A DNA stretch of 64,000 bases from JARRNJ01 sp037385045. GTDB lineage: Bacteria > Pseudomonadota > Gammaproteobacteria > JASBUN01. Numbering within the stretch: the stretch's first letter is position 1; each line of letters begins with the position of its first letter. The stretch is from the NCBI GenBank assembly GCA_037385045.1, contig JARRNJ010000005.1:1-64000 (forward strand), written 5' to 3'. The position numbers and the translations under genes are program-made. Shown in pieces: positions 25,826 to 35,181 of this stretch. The notes beneath the pieces are model-generated. The model saw only the letters and a list, made by a program, of their open reading frames with translations. It was not told the origin of the DNA and searched no databases.

Positions 25826-26499
25826 TGTCCCGCCTGGAGCAGCTATGCGCGAGTCTCGGTCATGAGTTCAATGACCCTGACCTGCTCAGGGATGCGCTGA
25901 CGCACCGCAGCGTCGGCAGCCGCAACTATGAACGGCTGGAGTTCCTGGGCGACAGCATTCTGAACTTCGTGGTTGCCGCCGAATTATACCACCGCTTTCC
26001 GCGGGCCTCGGAAGGGGACCTGAGCCGCCTGCGGGCGACTCTGGTCAAGGGGGACCGGCTGGCAGAGGTGGCCAAGGGCCTGCAACTTGGGGACCATCTG
26101 GTTCTGGGGTCGGGGGAGCTGAAAAGCGGCGGATTCCGCCGTGCCTCTATTCTGGCCGATGCGCTGGAGGCGGTATTCGGGGCCGTCTATCTCGACGCCG
26201 GCTTCGAGGCCGGCCGGCGGCTGATACTGCGCCTGTATGACGATCTGTTGTCCTCATTGCCGGATCCCGCTGAGCTGAAAGACCCCAAGACCCGGCTGCA
26301 GGAAGCGCTGCAGGCACGGCGTCTGCCGCTGCCCGAATACTCCGTCATCGACGTGTCGGGCGCGCCGCACAAGCAGCTCTTTCGGGTATCGTGTCGGTTG
26401 ACGGGCCTGGACGTTGTGACCGAGGGCGCCGGTCACAGCCGGCGCAAAGCGGAGCAGGATTCCGCGCGCAAGGCGCTGGAGCGGCTCGACCATGGTTAG
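25825..26499 (+). CDS. rnc: ribonuclease III
   Basis: Endonuclease for double-stranded RNA, used in rRNA processing. 224 residues. The signature ERLEFLGDSIL (residues 36-46) contains catalytic acids; a second acidic site is DALEAVFGAVYLDAG; the dsRNA-binding domain fills the C-terminus (GHSRRKAEQDSARKALERL). One-base overlap with the DUF4845 gene. Confidence 0.97.
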   Translation: MSRLEQLCASLGHEFNDPDLLRDALTHRSVGSRNYERLEFLGDSILNFVVAAELYHRFPRASEGDLSRLRATLVKGDRLAEVAKGLQLGDHLVLGSGELKSGGFRRASILADALEAVFGAVYLDAGFEAGRRLILRLYDDLLSSLPDPAELKDPKTRLQEALQARRLPLPEYSVIDVSGAPHKQLFRVSCRLTGLDVVTEGAGHSRRKAEQDSARKALERLDHG

Positions 26500-26567
26500 C
26501 GGCGCCGCAGAACCCGTGTTTGAATGCCGCCGGTGCAGCCGCCGCGGGGCTGCCTGAGTATATCGCC

Positions 26568-27455
26568 ATGCGCTGTGGCTTCGTTGCGATCGTCGGCCGT
26601 CCCAATGTGGGCAAGTCGACGCTGCTCAACCGTATTGTCGGCCAAAAGGTCAGTATCACCTCCCACCGGCCCCAGACCACCCGGCACCGGATCGTCGGCA
26701 TCAAGACCGCGGGCGAAACCCAGTACGTCTACGTGGACACGCCGGGCCTGCACCTGGGCGCCAAGTCGGCCATCAACCGCTACATGAATCGCACTGCAAG
26801 CAGCGCGCTCGCGGACGTTGACGTAGTGCTGTTCGTTGTCGAGGCGCTGCGCTGGACCGATGAGGATGAGAATGTCGCGTCCCGGCTCACGAGCGGTCGG
26901 GCGCCGGTGATACTGGTGGTGAACAAGGTCGATGTCCTGAAAGACAAAAGCGCCCTGCTGCCGTATCTGGAGCAAGTCGCCGGGAAGGGGAAGTTTGCCG
27001 AGATCGTGCCCGTTTCAGCGGGCACGGGGACCGGCCTGGTGGATCTCGAGCGTCTGGTGGCGCGCCGCCTGCCCGAGGGCGTGCACTACTTTCCCGAGGA
27101 CCAGGTCACCGACCGCAGCGAGCGGTTTCTGGCCGCCGAGCTGGTGCGCGAAAAGCTGATGCGTATGCTGCGCCAGGAACTGCCCTATGCGCTTACCGTT
27201 GAAATCGAGCGCTTCAGGGAGGACGAGGGCGTGCTGCACGTCGACGCTGTCATTTGGGTCGAACGAAAGGGGCAGAAGGCCATTGTCATCGGCAAGGGCG
27301 GAGCGACGCTCAAGGAAGTCGGCAAGCAGGCGCGCTTGGAAATGGAGGCCATGTTCGCCAGCAAGGTGTTCCTCAGGCTTTGGGTCAAGGTCAAGGAAGG
27401 CTGGGCCGACGACGAGCGGATCCTGAGAAGCCTTGGGTATTCGGACGAGCACTGA
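26568..27455 (+). CDS. era: GTPase Era
   Basis: Ribosome-assembly GTPase that binds the 3' end of 16S rRNA. 295 residues from the ATG at 26568 (MRCGFVAIVGRPNVGKSTLLN); the frame is open further upstream into rnc, but that part is not Era-like. G1 GRPNVGKST, G3 DTPGLH, G4 NKVD and the C-terminal KH domain (VIGKGGATLKEVGKQAR) are present. A TTG at 26520 would add 16 residues and cannot be excluded. Confidence 0.96.
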   Translation: MRCGFVAIVGRPNVGKSTLLNRIVGQKVSITSHRPQTTRHRIVGIKTAGETQYVYVDTPGLHLGAKSAINRYMNRTASSALADVDVVLFVVEALRWTDEDENVASRLTSGRAPVILVVNKVDVLKDKSALLPYLEQVAGKGKFAEIVPVSAGTGTGLVDLERLVARRLPEGVHYFPEDQVTDRSERFLAAELVREKLMRMLRQELPYALTVEIERFREDEGVLHVDAVIWVERKGQKAIVIGKGGATLKEVGKQARLEMEAMFASKVFLRLWVKVKEGWADDERILRSLGYSDEH

Positions 27456-27484
27456 AGCAGGAGGGGCCGCACGGCTGAGCCGTC

Positions 27485-28201
27485 ATGTCGTCGTCCAATA
27501 AAGTCGCCCTGCAACCGGCCTATGTGCTGCATACCCGCGCTTACCGCGACACCAGTCTGCTGGTCGAGGTGTTTACGCCCGAATACGGGCGGCTGGGTTT
27601 GATTGCCAGGGGTGCGCGTTCGGCGAAGTCGCGGGTACGCGGCGTGCTGCAGCCGTTCCGGAGCCTGCTGATGTCGTGGGCCGGGCGCGGCGAGTTGCAT
27701 ACGCTGGCGGCGGTGGAGGAGGCGGGCCGCGCTCCCCGGCTACCTGGAGACCGGCTGATCGCCGGCTTTTATCTCAATGAGCTGATCATGCGCATGACCC
27801 AGCGCAGCGACCCTCACATGCGTCTGTTTGCCGCCTATTCCGACGCCCTGAGGGCATTGGAAACGAGCGATCAATTGGAGCGCACGCTGCGCATTTTCGA
27901 AAAGCGCCTGTTGGATGATCTCGGCTATCAACTGTTGCTTGACCGGGAGGCGGGAAGCGGTGCGCCGGTGGATGCCGGGCGTCAGTACAGTTTCCTGATC
28001 GAGCGCGGGCCGGTGGAGGCGGTGGGCGTTGAGTATGGCGGTGTTTCCGTTGGCGGCGCCAGCCTGCTATCGTTGCACCACGAGGATCTCACCGACGAGG
28101 CGAGTCTGGCCGATGCCAAGCGCCTGATGCGGGCTGTGTTGTCATGGTATCTCGGCGATCGGCCGCTCAAAAGCCGCGAGCTGATTTTCGGACGTTCGTA
28201 G
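27485..28201 (+). CDS. recO: DNA repair protein RecO
   Basis: RecFOR-pathway mediator that loads RecA on SSB-coated DNA. 238 residues: N-terminal OB fold (AYVLHTRAYRDTSLLVEVFTPEYGRLGLIARGAR) and helical C-terminal domain; the C-terminal LKSRELIF motif is typical. Located in the conserved rnc-era-recO-pdxJ order. Confidence 0.95.
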   Translation: MSSSNKVALQPAYVLHTRAYRDTSLLVEVFTPEYGRLGLIARGARSAKSRVRGVLQPFRSLLMSWAGRGELHTLAAVEEAGRAPRLPGDRLIAGFYLNELIMRMTQRSDPHMRLFAAYSDALRALETSDQLERTLRIFEKRLLDDLGYQLLLDREAGSGAPVDAGRQYSFLIERGPVEAVGVEYGGVSVGGASLLSLHHEDLTDEASLADAKRLMRAVLSWYLGDRPLKSRELIFGRS

Positions 28202-28214
28202 TCCGGTTCTTTAG

Positions 28215-29003
28215 ATGGGGAAATGGAACGTTATGGCAGCCATTGGGTATTCCGATGACATTTTGCTCGGTGTCAACATCGACCACGTGGCAACTTTGCG
28301 GCAGTCGCGCGGCACGCGGTACCCGGATCCGGTGCAGGCGGCGATTGAATCCGAGCAGGCCGGCGCCGATGCTGTCACCGTGCACTTGCGGGAAGACCGG
28401 CGGCACATCCAGGAGCGCGACGTGGAACTGTTGAGCCAGGTGATCCTCACGCGCCTGAATCTGGAGATGGCCGTGACCGATGAAATGCTTGCCGTTGCCG
28501 AGCGGCTTCGTCCCGCCGACTGCTGTTTGGTGCCCGAACGGCGCGAGGAACTTACCACGGAAGGCGGCCTTGACGTGGCGGGGCAGTTGGAGCGCGTCGC
28601 CGACGCGTGCCGGCGCCTTGGTGAAGCCGGCGTGCGGGTGTCGCTGTTCATTGACGCGGACGTTGCCCAGGTAGAAGCGGCGGCGCGCGCCGGAGCGCCG
28701 GTCATCGAGCTTCATACCGGCCATTACGCCGGTGCGACGGATGGGGCGGCAACGGCGGCGGAGTATGAAAGGATTGTCGGCGCGGCGCGACATGCAGTGG
28801 AGTTGGGTTTGCAGGTCAACGCAGGTCATGGGCTGAGTTATCAGAACGTGGAGGCCATCGCGGCACTGCCGGTGATTCGTGAACTCAATATCGGGCACGC
28901 CATCATTGCGCGGGCCGTCTTTCAAGGTCTGCAGGAGGCGGTGCGGGAAATGAAACGCCTGATGCGCGAGGCGAGGCGTGGCGCCGCGCGGCGGCCGACC
29001 TAG
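28215..29003 (+). CDS. pdxJ: pyridoxine 5'-phosphate synthase
   Basis: Condenses 1-deoxyxylulose 5-phosphate with 3-amino-2-oxopropyl phosphate to form pyridoxine phosphate. TIM-barrel motifs: GVNIDHVATLRQSRGTRYPDP, HLREDRRHI, ELHTGHYA and VNAGHGLSYQN, with the catalytic His/Glu residues intact. 262 residues; the C-terminus carries a basic tail (RLMREARRGAARRPT) beyond the usual end. Start could be ATG 28215 or 28233. The usual downstream gene acpS is absent; instead a minus-strand gene ends here, the two stop codons overlapping by 3 nt. Confidence 0.96.
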   Translation: MGKWNVMAAIGYSDDILLGVNIDHVATLRQSRGTRYPDPVQAAIESEQAGADAVTVHLREDRRHIQERDVELLSQVILTRLNLEMAVTDEMLAVAERLRPADCCLVPERREELTTEGGLDVAGQLERVADACRRLGEAGVRVSLFIDADVAQVEAAARAGAPVIELHTGHYAGATDGAATAAEYERIVGAARHAVELGLQVNAGHGLSYQNVEAIAALPVIRELNIGHAIIARAVFQGLQEAVREMKRLMREARRGAARRPT

Positions 29004-30061
29004 TCCGGATCCGGTTCGGGGCGCAAGTGAATGCGGCGCTCGATTTCGCTGTGTGTTGGTAGCTCTATGTCGAGCGACTGGGCCACCCAGTAGTTGACCG
29101 CGACCGAGGAATACTCGGGCGCTTGCGGCGGCGGCAGGCGCCGCTGCGGATCGCGGGCGCGCCGTAGCAGGATCTCCGCCAATTGCCGTCCGATCTGCTG
29201 CGGCGTCGAGTACAGCGCCGTCAACGCCCCGGCTTTCACGAGCGACTCCGAATACCCGATAACCGGCTTGCGATAACGGAATGCCGTGATCAATATGTTG
29301 CGAATGGTGTGGCTGTTGTAAACCGCCCGATCGGGCAGCGACAGCAGCATGTCGGCGTGCGCGAGGACGTCCTGCAGCGCCTGGTAGAGCTCCCGTTCGT
29401 CGTTCACTTGCCGAAGTTCCAGCTGCAGATGCCGCGCCCTGGCCGCGGCGAGCAACCGCGCCTTTTGATCGCGGCTGGTCGGTCCCAGCAGCACGCCGAT
29501 TCGTTGCTTTGTGGGCAGGACGGCGCGCGCAAGGTCGAGGTGCCGGGCCACCGGGTGGTCGACAAACAGGGCGGAATGCTGGCGCCCGGCGGAAAAATTC
29601 TCGTGGAATCGACGGATGATCGACCGGTACGTGGTTTTGGGCACCAACACGAACAGCACCGGGATGCGGCTGCTGTAGCCGGATATGGATACGGCGGCGC
29701 GGGTGCCTATGGGAATCAGCAGGTCAGCCTGGGGGAAGCCGCCGGTGCGGTCGACGGACTGCGCCAGCTCCACCGGGCTGTAGATCGTGACGGAGATGCG
29801 CTTACCGGCGCCAGTGGATAGGTTTTTGCGTAACGCGTCGACGACGTCGCTGTATATTCGCGTATTGGCGCTGGGCACCAGGAGCAACCGATAAGGATCG
29901 GGCGGCTGGCTGGCGGCGGGTGCCGTACCGCCGGCCAGGCCGTCGAGCAGGCCCAGGATGACCATGCCCAGCACCAATGCCAGGCCGCGTGCGCCGGGGC
30001 GCCGGCGGGCGGTCGGGCCGCACCGTTGCGGCTGATGGCGCCGACGGGCCGCGGTATTCAA
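29000..30061 (-). CDS. periplasmic ABC-type substrate-binding protein (PF04392-like)
   Basis: A 353-residue exported protein. After a basic n-region the hydrophobic stretch LALVLGMVILGLLDGLAGG is a signal peptide or anchor. The rest resembles the ABC_sub_bind fold (PF04392): two Rossmann-like lobes, LLIPIGTRAAVSIS, IPVLFVLVP, RIGVLLGPTSR, ADMLLSLPDRAVYNSHTIRNILITAFRYRKPVIGYSESLV (read as separate pieces). Start is a TTG overlapping the receptor stop (TTGA), so translation is probably coupled. No permease or ATPase gene is nearby, so uptake through a cognate ABC transporter is not supported here. Ligand unknown. Confidence 0.75.
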   Translation of the reverse strand: MNTAARRRHQPQRCGPTARRRPGARGLALVLGMVILGLLDGLAGGTAPAASQPPDPYRLLLVPSANTRIYSDVVDALRKNLSTGAGKRISVTIYSPVELAQSVDRTGGFPQADLLIPIGTRAAVSISGYSSRIPVLFVLVPKTTYRSIIRRFHENFSAGRQHSALFVDHPVARHLDLARAVLPTKQRIGVLLGPTSRDQKARLLAAARARHLQLELRQVNDERELYQALQDVLAHADMLLSLPDRAVYNSHTIRNILITAFRYRKPVIGYSESLVKAGALTALYSTPQQIGRQLAEILLRRARDPQRRLPPPQAPEYSSVAVNYWVAQSLDIELPTHSEIERRIHLRPEPDPD

Positions 30062-32019
30062 AAGTTGAACTCCAGCGACACGTACGCAGCGCGCCTGAAC
30101 CTGGTGTCGGTCTGATACTCCGGGTAATCGCCCAGAACGCTCTGGCCCACCAACGATACGCGGCCGTCCGTGTGCTGGACGCGGAAGCCTTTCGACAGGC
30201 GCAGATCCAGGCGGTGCAGGTTCTCCAGGGGATCGCCGTCCAGCGGGTACACCTTGTCCATGTAGTAGTATGCTGCACTCGCTTCCAGTGCGCCCGGAAA
30301 ATCATGAATCAGCAATAGACTCACGCTGTTCTTCGGTGCCGACGAGGTGTAGTTGTTGCCCTGGTCCTGTCCGTGAACGAGGGTGTGGGCGTAGCCGAGG
30401 AATACCCGGTCCCTGCTGGTGGGGCGGAAGTCCGTCTGGATTTCGGCGCCGGTCAGGGTCACGTTGTCCGTATTCTTGAATGTGTATGGCGCCGTATCAC
30501 GGTCCATGGTCATTAGGCCGACGATGTTGTCGTGGTAGATCTTTACGTCCACGTTCAGCCGGTGTGCGAAAACGCCGTAGTAGCCCAGCTCCCGAGATAC
30601 GATGCGTTCGGGCCTGACGTCGGGATTGCCGACCAGGATGTAGCTGCCTACATGGGCATTGGCTTCTTCTTCGGCGATCGTGGGCACGCGGATGGCGCGG
30701 GAGATGATGGCCCTCAGCGTGTGACCGGGGCGTAGCGCGTAGCTGATCCCGACCCGCGGGGAGAAATCGGCGCCGGTGAAGTTGTTGTGTTCGAACATGC
30801 CGCCGGCATTGATGGAGACTCTTCGTCCGACCGTCCATTCCAGGTTTGCAAAGGCGCGGGAACTGCGAAAACTCGCCGGGCCGTCCGGGAGATAGGTCGC
30901 CGATTTGGCACGGTCGATTCTGGCATTCAGGCCCCAGACCACGCGTAGCGCCGAGACGGGGCGAAAGCGGTGCTGCAGCTCGATGTCCGTGCGTTCGGAA
31001 CTGACGTCGAAATTGACCGGAAATCCTCCGAAGGGGTAGCGCTCCCGGGTTTGATGCAGCGTGTGGTAGAACTGCAGCGACACATCAGCGTCGGTGCTCA
31101 GTTTGCGTTCCCAGCGTATCTGTTCGTAGTTTGAGTGGGCGGTGCTGTTGTGGTGGTCAAGGCCGTCGGCCCGCGTGCCTTGGCCGCGCACGCCGGAGAG
31201 CAAACCGAACTTGAACAACAGTATGTCATTTGCGGTCATGCGGCGGTCTGCGCGCAGCGTGAGCAGTTCCGTGTGACGGAAATCGTTCTTGCTGTCGTAG
31301 AGGTCGTCCCTGGTGCTGGAAAGGGTTACACGGTAGGTGGTGTCGTTTCCCCAGCGGCCGGCGTGCCGGTAGAGGCCGGCGCCCTCGTGATGCGACCCAT
31401 GCAGGCCGGCGGCGGTGTTGCCGGGCACTTCGGAGCCCGAATAGGTGTAGATGTTGATAATGGCAAGAAAGGCGTTGGCGCCGTAGCTGGCGGTGTTCGG
31501 ACCCCGGATCACCTCGATGCGCTTGATGTCGTCGATGGACAGGGCCAGATCCGACCACGGTACGCCGCCGGTGGCCGCGGTGTAGACCGAGCGCCCGTCG
31601 ACGGTGACCTGGAGCCGGCGCGAATAGCTGTCGCTGAGCCCGTGGTAGGTCACCATCGGCTGGTTGCCGCGTTTGTAGCCGACGTAAAAGCCAGGCACCA
31701 GGCGGAACAGATCGGGGATTGTGCGCGCGCCTGAGGCGTCGATCATCTGCCGGTCGATGACCGTGACGGTGCCGGGGGCCCGGGACGCGGGCTGCGCGAG
31801 CCGCGTCACGGACAACACCACCGGTATGTTTCCCAGCAGGTCCTGTTCCGTGACCATGTTGCCGGTGGAGCCGGGGGCGGCGGTACAGTTGCCGGCGAGC
31901 AGCGCCAGGGCGAGTGTCGGCATCAGCCGCCGCCGGGCGTCCGGGCGTCCAGGGCGCCGGCTGTTCTGGTGGCGGTGGTCGGGAGGTGGCGTTCGGATTT
32001 CCATTCGCGTCGTTGTCAT
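30058..32019 (-). CDS. TonB-dependent outer-membrane receptor
   Basis: About 653 residues. A signal region (LMPTLALALLAG) is followed by a plug domain (ASRAPGTVTVIDRQMIDASG, IPDLFRLVPGFYVGY, IKRIEVIRGPNTASYGANAF) and a 22-strand-type barrel that ends in the aromatic C-terminal signature YVSLEFNF. The family imports siderophores, cobalamin, haem, nickel or sugars with TonB-ExbBD energy; the cargo is not readable. I prefer the ATG at 32019; a GTG at 32061 extends the frame by 14 residues into an AT-rich stretch that looks regulatory. It lies about 136 nt downstream of gacS on the same strand and overlaps the binding-protein gene by 4 nt. Confidence 0.88.
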   Translation of the reverse strand: MTTTRMEIRTPPPDHRHQNSRRPGRPDARRRLMPTLALALLAGNCTAAPGSTGNMVTEQDLLGNIPVVLSVTRLAQPASRAPGTVTVIDRQMIDASGARTIPDLFRLVPGFYVGYKRGNQPMVTYHGLSDSYSRRLQVTVDGRSVYTAATGGVPWSDLALSIDDIKRIEVIRGPNTASYGANAFLAIINIYTYSGSEVPGNTAAGLHGSHHEGAGLYRHAGRWGNDTTYRVTLSSTRDDLYDSKNDFRHTELLTLRADRRMTANDILLFKFGLLSGVRGQGTRADGLDHHNSTAHSNYEQIRWERKLSTDADVSLQFYHTLHQTRERYPFGGFPVNFDVSSERTDIELQHRFRPVSALRVVWGLNARIDRAKSATYLPDGPASFRSSRAFANLEWTVGRRVSINAGGMFEHNNFTGADFSPRVGISYALRPGHTLRAIISRAIRVPTIAEEEANAHVGSYILVGNPDVRPERIVSRELGYYGVFAHRLNVDVKIYHDNIVGLMTMDRDTAPYTFKNTDNVTLTGAEIQTDFRPTSRDRVFLGYAHTLVHGQDQGNNYTSSAPKNSVSLLLIHDFPGALEASAAYYYMDKVYPLDGDPLENLHRLDLRLSKGFRVQHTDGRVSLVGQSVLGDYPEYQTDTRFRRAAYVSLEFNF

Positions 32020-32155
32020 CGGCGGCCCGCAGGGGGGTAAAGTAGCTGAAATATCAAACACTTAAAGTATCTTTTTCGGGACCTGGACAATCTAACACAT
32101 AAAGTGCCGTCATCCCAGGCGCCCGGGTGCCTTGTTTGCACGCTTTCGCACGACG
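32020..32155 (-). other. AT-rich gap between gacS and the TonB receptor
   Basis: This stretch is clearly more AT-rich than its surroundings (for example AAAAAGATACTTTAAG on the minus strand) and probably contains a promoter for the receptor gene. I could not assign a confident -35/-10 pair. Confidence 0.35.
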
Positions 32156-34963
32156 TCAATCGCGGGCGTGCAACAGTTGGTCGATCTGGTGGTTGAGTCG
32201 TTCTACCTGGGATGGGAGATCCGCCAGTCGGCCGGTCATGGCCGCCGTTTCCACCTCCGCTGCCGCGACGCGGAGTCCGTCCACGGCGCAGTACAGTGCG
32301 GCACCGTGGATCTTGTGTGCGACCGCCTGAAGAGCGGCGACGTCGTTGTCCGAAAACGCTGCGGTGACCCGCTGTCTCATGTCGGGCAAATCGTTGATCA
32401 GCATATCGAAGAGTTCGTCGGCGAGTTCCGCATTGCCGCCGGCGATGCGCAGCGCCTTGCGCCGATCGGCCCGGTCGGCGGATGCGCCGGCGCTGCCTTG
32501 GCCCGCCGCACGATTGGTTTCGAGGCTGTTGGGGACGAATTCAACGGGCCGCCGCCTGGGTGTGGTCTGCGCCGCGCTTTCGAGCCTGTCGGCGTCGATC
32601 CATTTCTCGGTGATGGCGATTAGGTCTTCCTCATGCATCGGTTTGATCAAACAGTCATCCAGGCCGCAGCGAATCAGCCGGTCACGCTCACCGCGCATGG
32701 CGTTGGCGGTAAGCGCGATGATGGGCGTGTGGCGGCCGTGTTGTTCCATTTCCCGTATCGCTTCGGTGGCTTCGGTGCCGCTCATCACCGGCATGTGGAT
32801 ATCCATGAGGATCAAATCAAACTGTCGCTTCGCCGCCTGGCGAACCGCCGCTTCGCCGTTTTCCGCTTCAACCACCGTGGCGCCGTGGAGTGAATAGAGC
32901 TTCGCAACCAGTTTCCGATTGATTGCGTGATCGTCCACCAGCAGGACCCGCAAGCCGTTAAAACACCGTTGCGGCTGTTCGCCTGGACCGTCGGCAGTGG
33001 GAGCGGCGAGGGTGCTCCCACGTTGGTTCGAGAGCAGCTGGGTGAGGCGTGCGAACAGGTCCGCTTCCGCCACCGACTTCGGCAGTACCAGGTCCGCGCC
33101 CTGCGTCGACAGCTGTGCCTGCAGCGATCCGCTCAAACTGCTGACCAGCGCCACCACCGGACATGGAGCTGCGCCTCCAAGCGTGTCCATCAGAGTTCCG
33201 AGAAGGTTCGATTCCAGAGCCTCCTTGTTGAGCGCGACGACGGCGAAGTCCAGCCCCGGAGAATCACTCTCCGCGGGCAGCAGACAGTCGAACAACCGGG
33301 CCTGTTCGGCGAACGCCGTGACCTCGATTTCATACTGTCGCAGCTGGTGAGTGAGCGCCAGGCGCGAAACGTCATGCGGGTCATACAGCGCACACTTCAG
33401 GCCGGCAAGCAGGTGACGCGCCGGATCGGCGGCCGGCAGCCAGTGCTGCTTGCGGCACCTGAACGTGAACCAGAATTCGGAGCCTTTGCCCAGTTGGCTC
33501 TGCAGGCCGATGGTTCCGCCCATGTAGCCCACCAGTTTCCTGCAGATGACCAGTCCCAGTCCGATTCCGCCGAACTGGCGGGTGGCGGAGGTGTCGGCCT
33601 GGTTGAAGGCGGAGAACAGGCGCTCCTGATCCTTCAGGCTCAGTCCAATACCGGTATCCTGCACGCTGACCTTGATCATTGTCGCCTGACTGTCCTCGTC
33701 CTCGAGCATGACGCGTATGATCACGCTGCCACGTTGGGTGAACTTGACCGCGTTGCCCACGAGGTTGGTGATGACCTGGCGAAGTCTGGCCGGATCTCCG
33801 CAAAGATATCGCGGCACGTCCGAGTACAGCATGACCACCAACTCCAGCCCCTTGTCATACGCCGATGCCGCAAGATTGGCCGCGCAGTCGTCGATCACGC
33901 GGCGAAGATCGAACTCCGTTTCATCGAGCGCCAAGTCGCCGGATGCGATCTTGGTGAAATCGAGGATGTCGTTGATGAGGGTCATCAGGTTGGCGGCGGA
34001 CCGATGGATGGCGTCGACATATTCCTGCTGCTCCTCATTGAGCGGGCTGCGGGCAAGCAGGTTGGTGAAGCCGATGACCCCGTGCATTGGAGTACGGATC
34101 TCGTGGCTCATGTTGGCCATGAACTCGGACTTGGCGTGGCTGGCTTCCAAGGCGCGTTGACGCGCCTGCTCCAGTTCTTCATTCTGCCGTTCCATGTTGT
34201 CCAGCGTGCGGCGGAGTTCACCGGTGGCGGCGTTGATCTTGCTCTGCATCAATTCGTGCATGTCCTGCAGAGATGACGCCATCGAGTTCACGCCCTGTTC
34301 GAGTGTCCCCAATTCCCCGCCGGAATCGGCGTCGACGCGGGTATCCAGATTGCCGTCGCTCAATTCCCTGACGGCATCGTTGAGTCGGTAGATCGGGTCG
34401 ATCACGTCCCGGCTCATGCGCAGTGCCAGCAGCGCCGCGATGATCAGCCCCAGCCCGGTGATCAGCAGGCTATTGATCAAGACTCGTTCCTGCTGTACCG
34501 AGGTCTGCGCATGGGACAGCTCGACGCTCACCCAACCCAGCGTGGCCGGTTGGGCGGCCGTTGCGTCCGCCGCGGGCGCACCGTTAAAGTCGTTCACAGG
34601 CAGTTCGCTTTGCAGAATCGGCGCGCGGTAGACGGTGCCTGCATGCGCCGATCGCCGGTGGCCCGGTTCGATGACCTGGATGAGCTGAATGCCCGAAGCG
34701 CTGGTGATCGTGACGGAGACCACGTCCGGTTCCTGCAGAGCGGCGTTGGCGAGACCGCGCAGTATGTCGCGGTTGGCGGTTACCACGCCGTATTCGGCCG
34801 CCGGAGCCAGCTGATGCGCGAGGGCCTGGCCGCGCTCGCTCAGCGCCTGCTCCAGCTCATTGATCTGGGTGCGAATGAAATACGCAGCCAACACAATGGC
34901 GATGGCGGCCGCCGGTATGAGCGCGACGAACAGGACTCGACTGCGGATGCCCCATCTTTTCAT
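32156..34963 (-). CDS. gacS: hybrid sensor histidine kinase GacS/BarA
   Basis: 935 residues from the ATG at 34963. Order: TM1 (about 8-28), a periplasmic sensor region with the BarA-like LAPAAEYGV, TM2 (about 165-190), HAMP, HisKA with phospho-acceptor His287 (NMSHEIRTPMHGVIGF), HATPase_c (QVITNLVGNAVKFTQ, DTGIGL, FGGIGLGL), a degenerate receiver-like domain, a full receiver with Asp721 (LILMDIHMPVMSG) and a C-terminal Hpt domain with His883 (AHKIHGAAL). This tripartite phosphorelay layout and the neighbours cysM and rlmD match GacS/BarA, which controls CsrA-sequestering small RNAs through the response regulator GacA/UvrY (not in this window). Confidence 0.93.
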   Translation of the reverse strand: MKRWGIRSRVLFVALIPAAAIAIVLAAYFIRTQINELEQALSERGQALAHQLAPAAEYGVVTANRDILRGLANAALQEPDVVSVTITSASGIQLIQVIEPGHRRSAHAGTVYRAPILQSELPVNDFNGAPAADATAAQPATLGWVSVELSHAQTSVQQERVLINSLLITGLGLIIAALLALRMSRDVIDPIYRLNDAVRELSDGNLDTRVDADSGGELGTLEQGVNSMASSLQDMHELMQSKINAATGELRRTLDNMERQNEELEQARQRALEASHAKSEFMANMSHEIRTPMHGVIGFTNLLARSPLNEEQQEYVDAIHRSAANLMTLINDILDFTKIASGDLALDETEFDLRRVIDDCAANLAASAYDKGLELVVMLYSDVPRYLCGDPARLRQVITNLVGNAVKFTQRGSVIIRVMLEDEDSQATMIKVSVQDTGIGLSLKDQERLFSAFNQADTSATRQFGGIGLGLVICRKLVGYMGGTIGLQSQLGKGSEFWFTFRCRKQHWLPAADPARHLLAGLKCALYDPHDVSRLALTHQLRQYEIEVTAFAEQARLFDCLLPAESDSPGLDFAVVALNKEALESNLLGTLMDTLGGAAPCPVVALVSSLSGSLQAQLSTQGADLVLPKSVAEADLFARLTQLLSNQRGSTLAAPTADGPGEQPQRCFNGLRVLLVDDHAINRKLVAKLYSLHGATVVEAENGEAAVRQAAKRQFDLILMDIHMPVMSGTEATEAIREMEQHGRHTPIIALTANAMRGERDRLIRCGLDDCLIKPMHEEDLIAITEKWIDADRLESAAQTTPRRRPVEFVPNSLETNRAAGQGSAGASADRADRRKALRIAGGNAELADELFDMLINDLPDMRQRVTAAFSDNDVAALQAVAHKIHGAALYCAVDGLRVAAAEVETAAMTGRLADLPSQVERLNHQIDQLLHARD

Positions 34964-35064
34964 AGCGTGCCTCTGGCAGACGCGCGCGGTGCCGGGCGGT
35001 GGCGGACTCAGGCGACGGCGCCTGCGGTCGTCGGGTGCCGCGTCAGTGGCCCGCGGGAATCGTA

Positions 35065-35073
35065 TGGTATACT
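35065..35073 (+). promoter_or_regulatory. candidate extended -10 promoter of cysM
   Basis: TGGTATACT is an extended -10 element (TGN plus TATACT) in the gacS/cysM divergent region, about 110 nt before the cysM ATG. No good -35 is visible, as expected for extended -10 promoters. Confidence 0.4.
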
Positions 35074-35181
35074 TTTGTTTGGTTTGCCGTGCGGCCGGTC
35101 GACAGTTGGCGCTCGCACATCGCACGGTGGTCCGCGGTCCCGTTTACCCGTCAGAATATACGAAAATTTTCAGGATATTTC

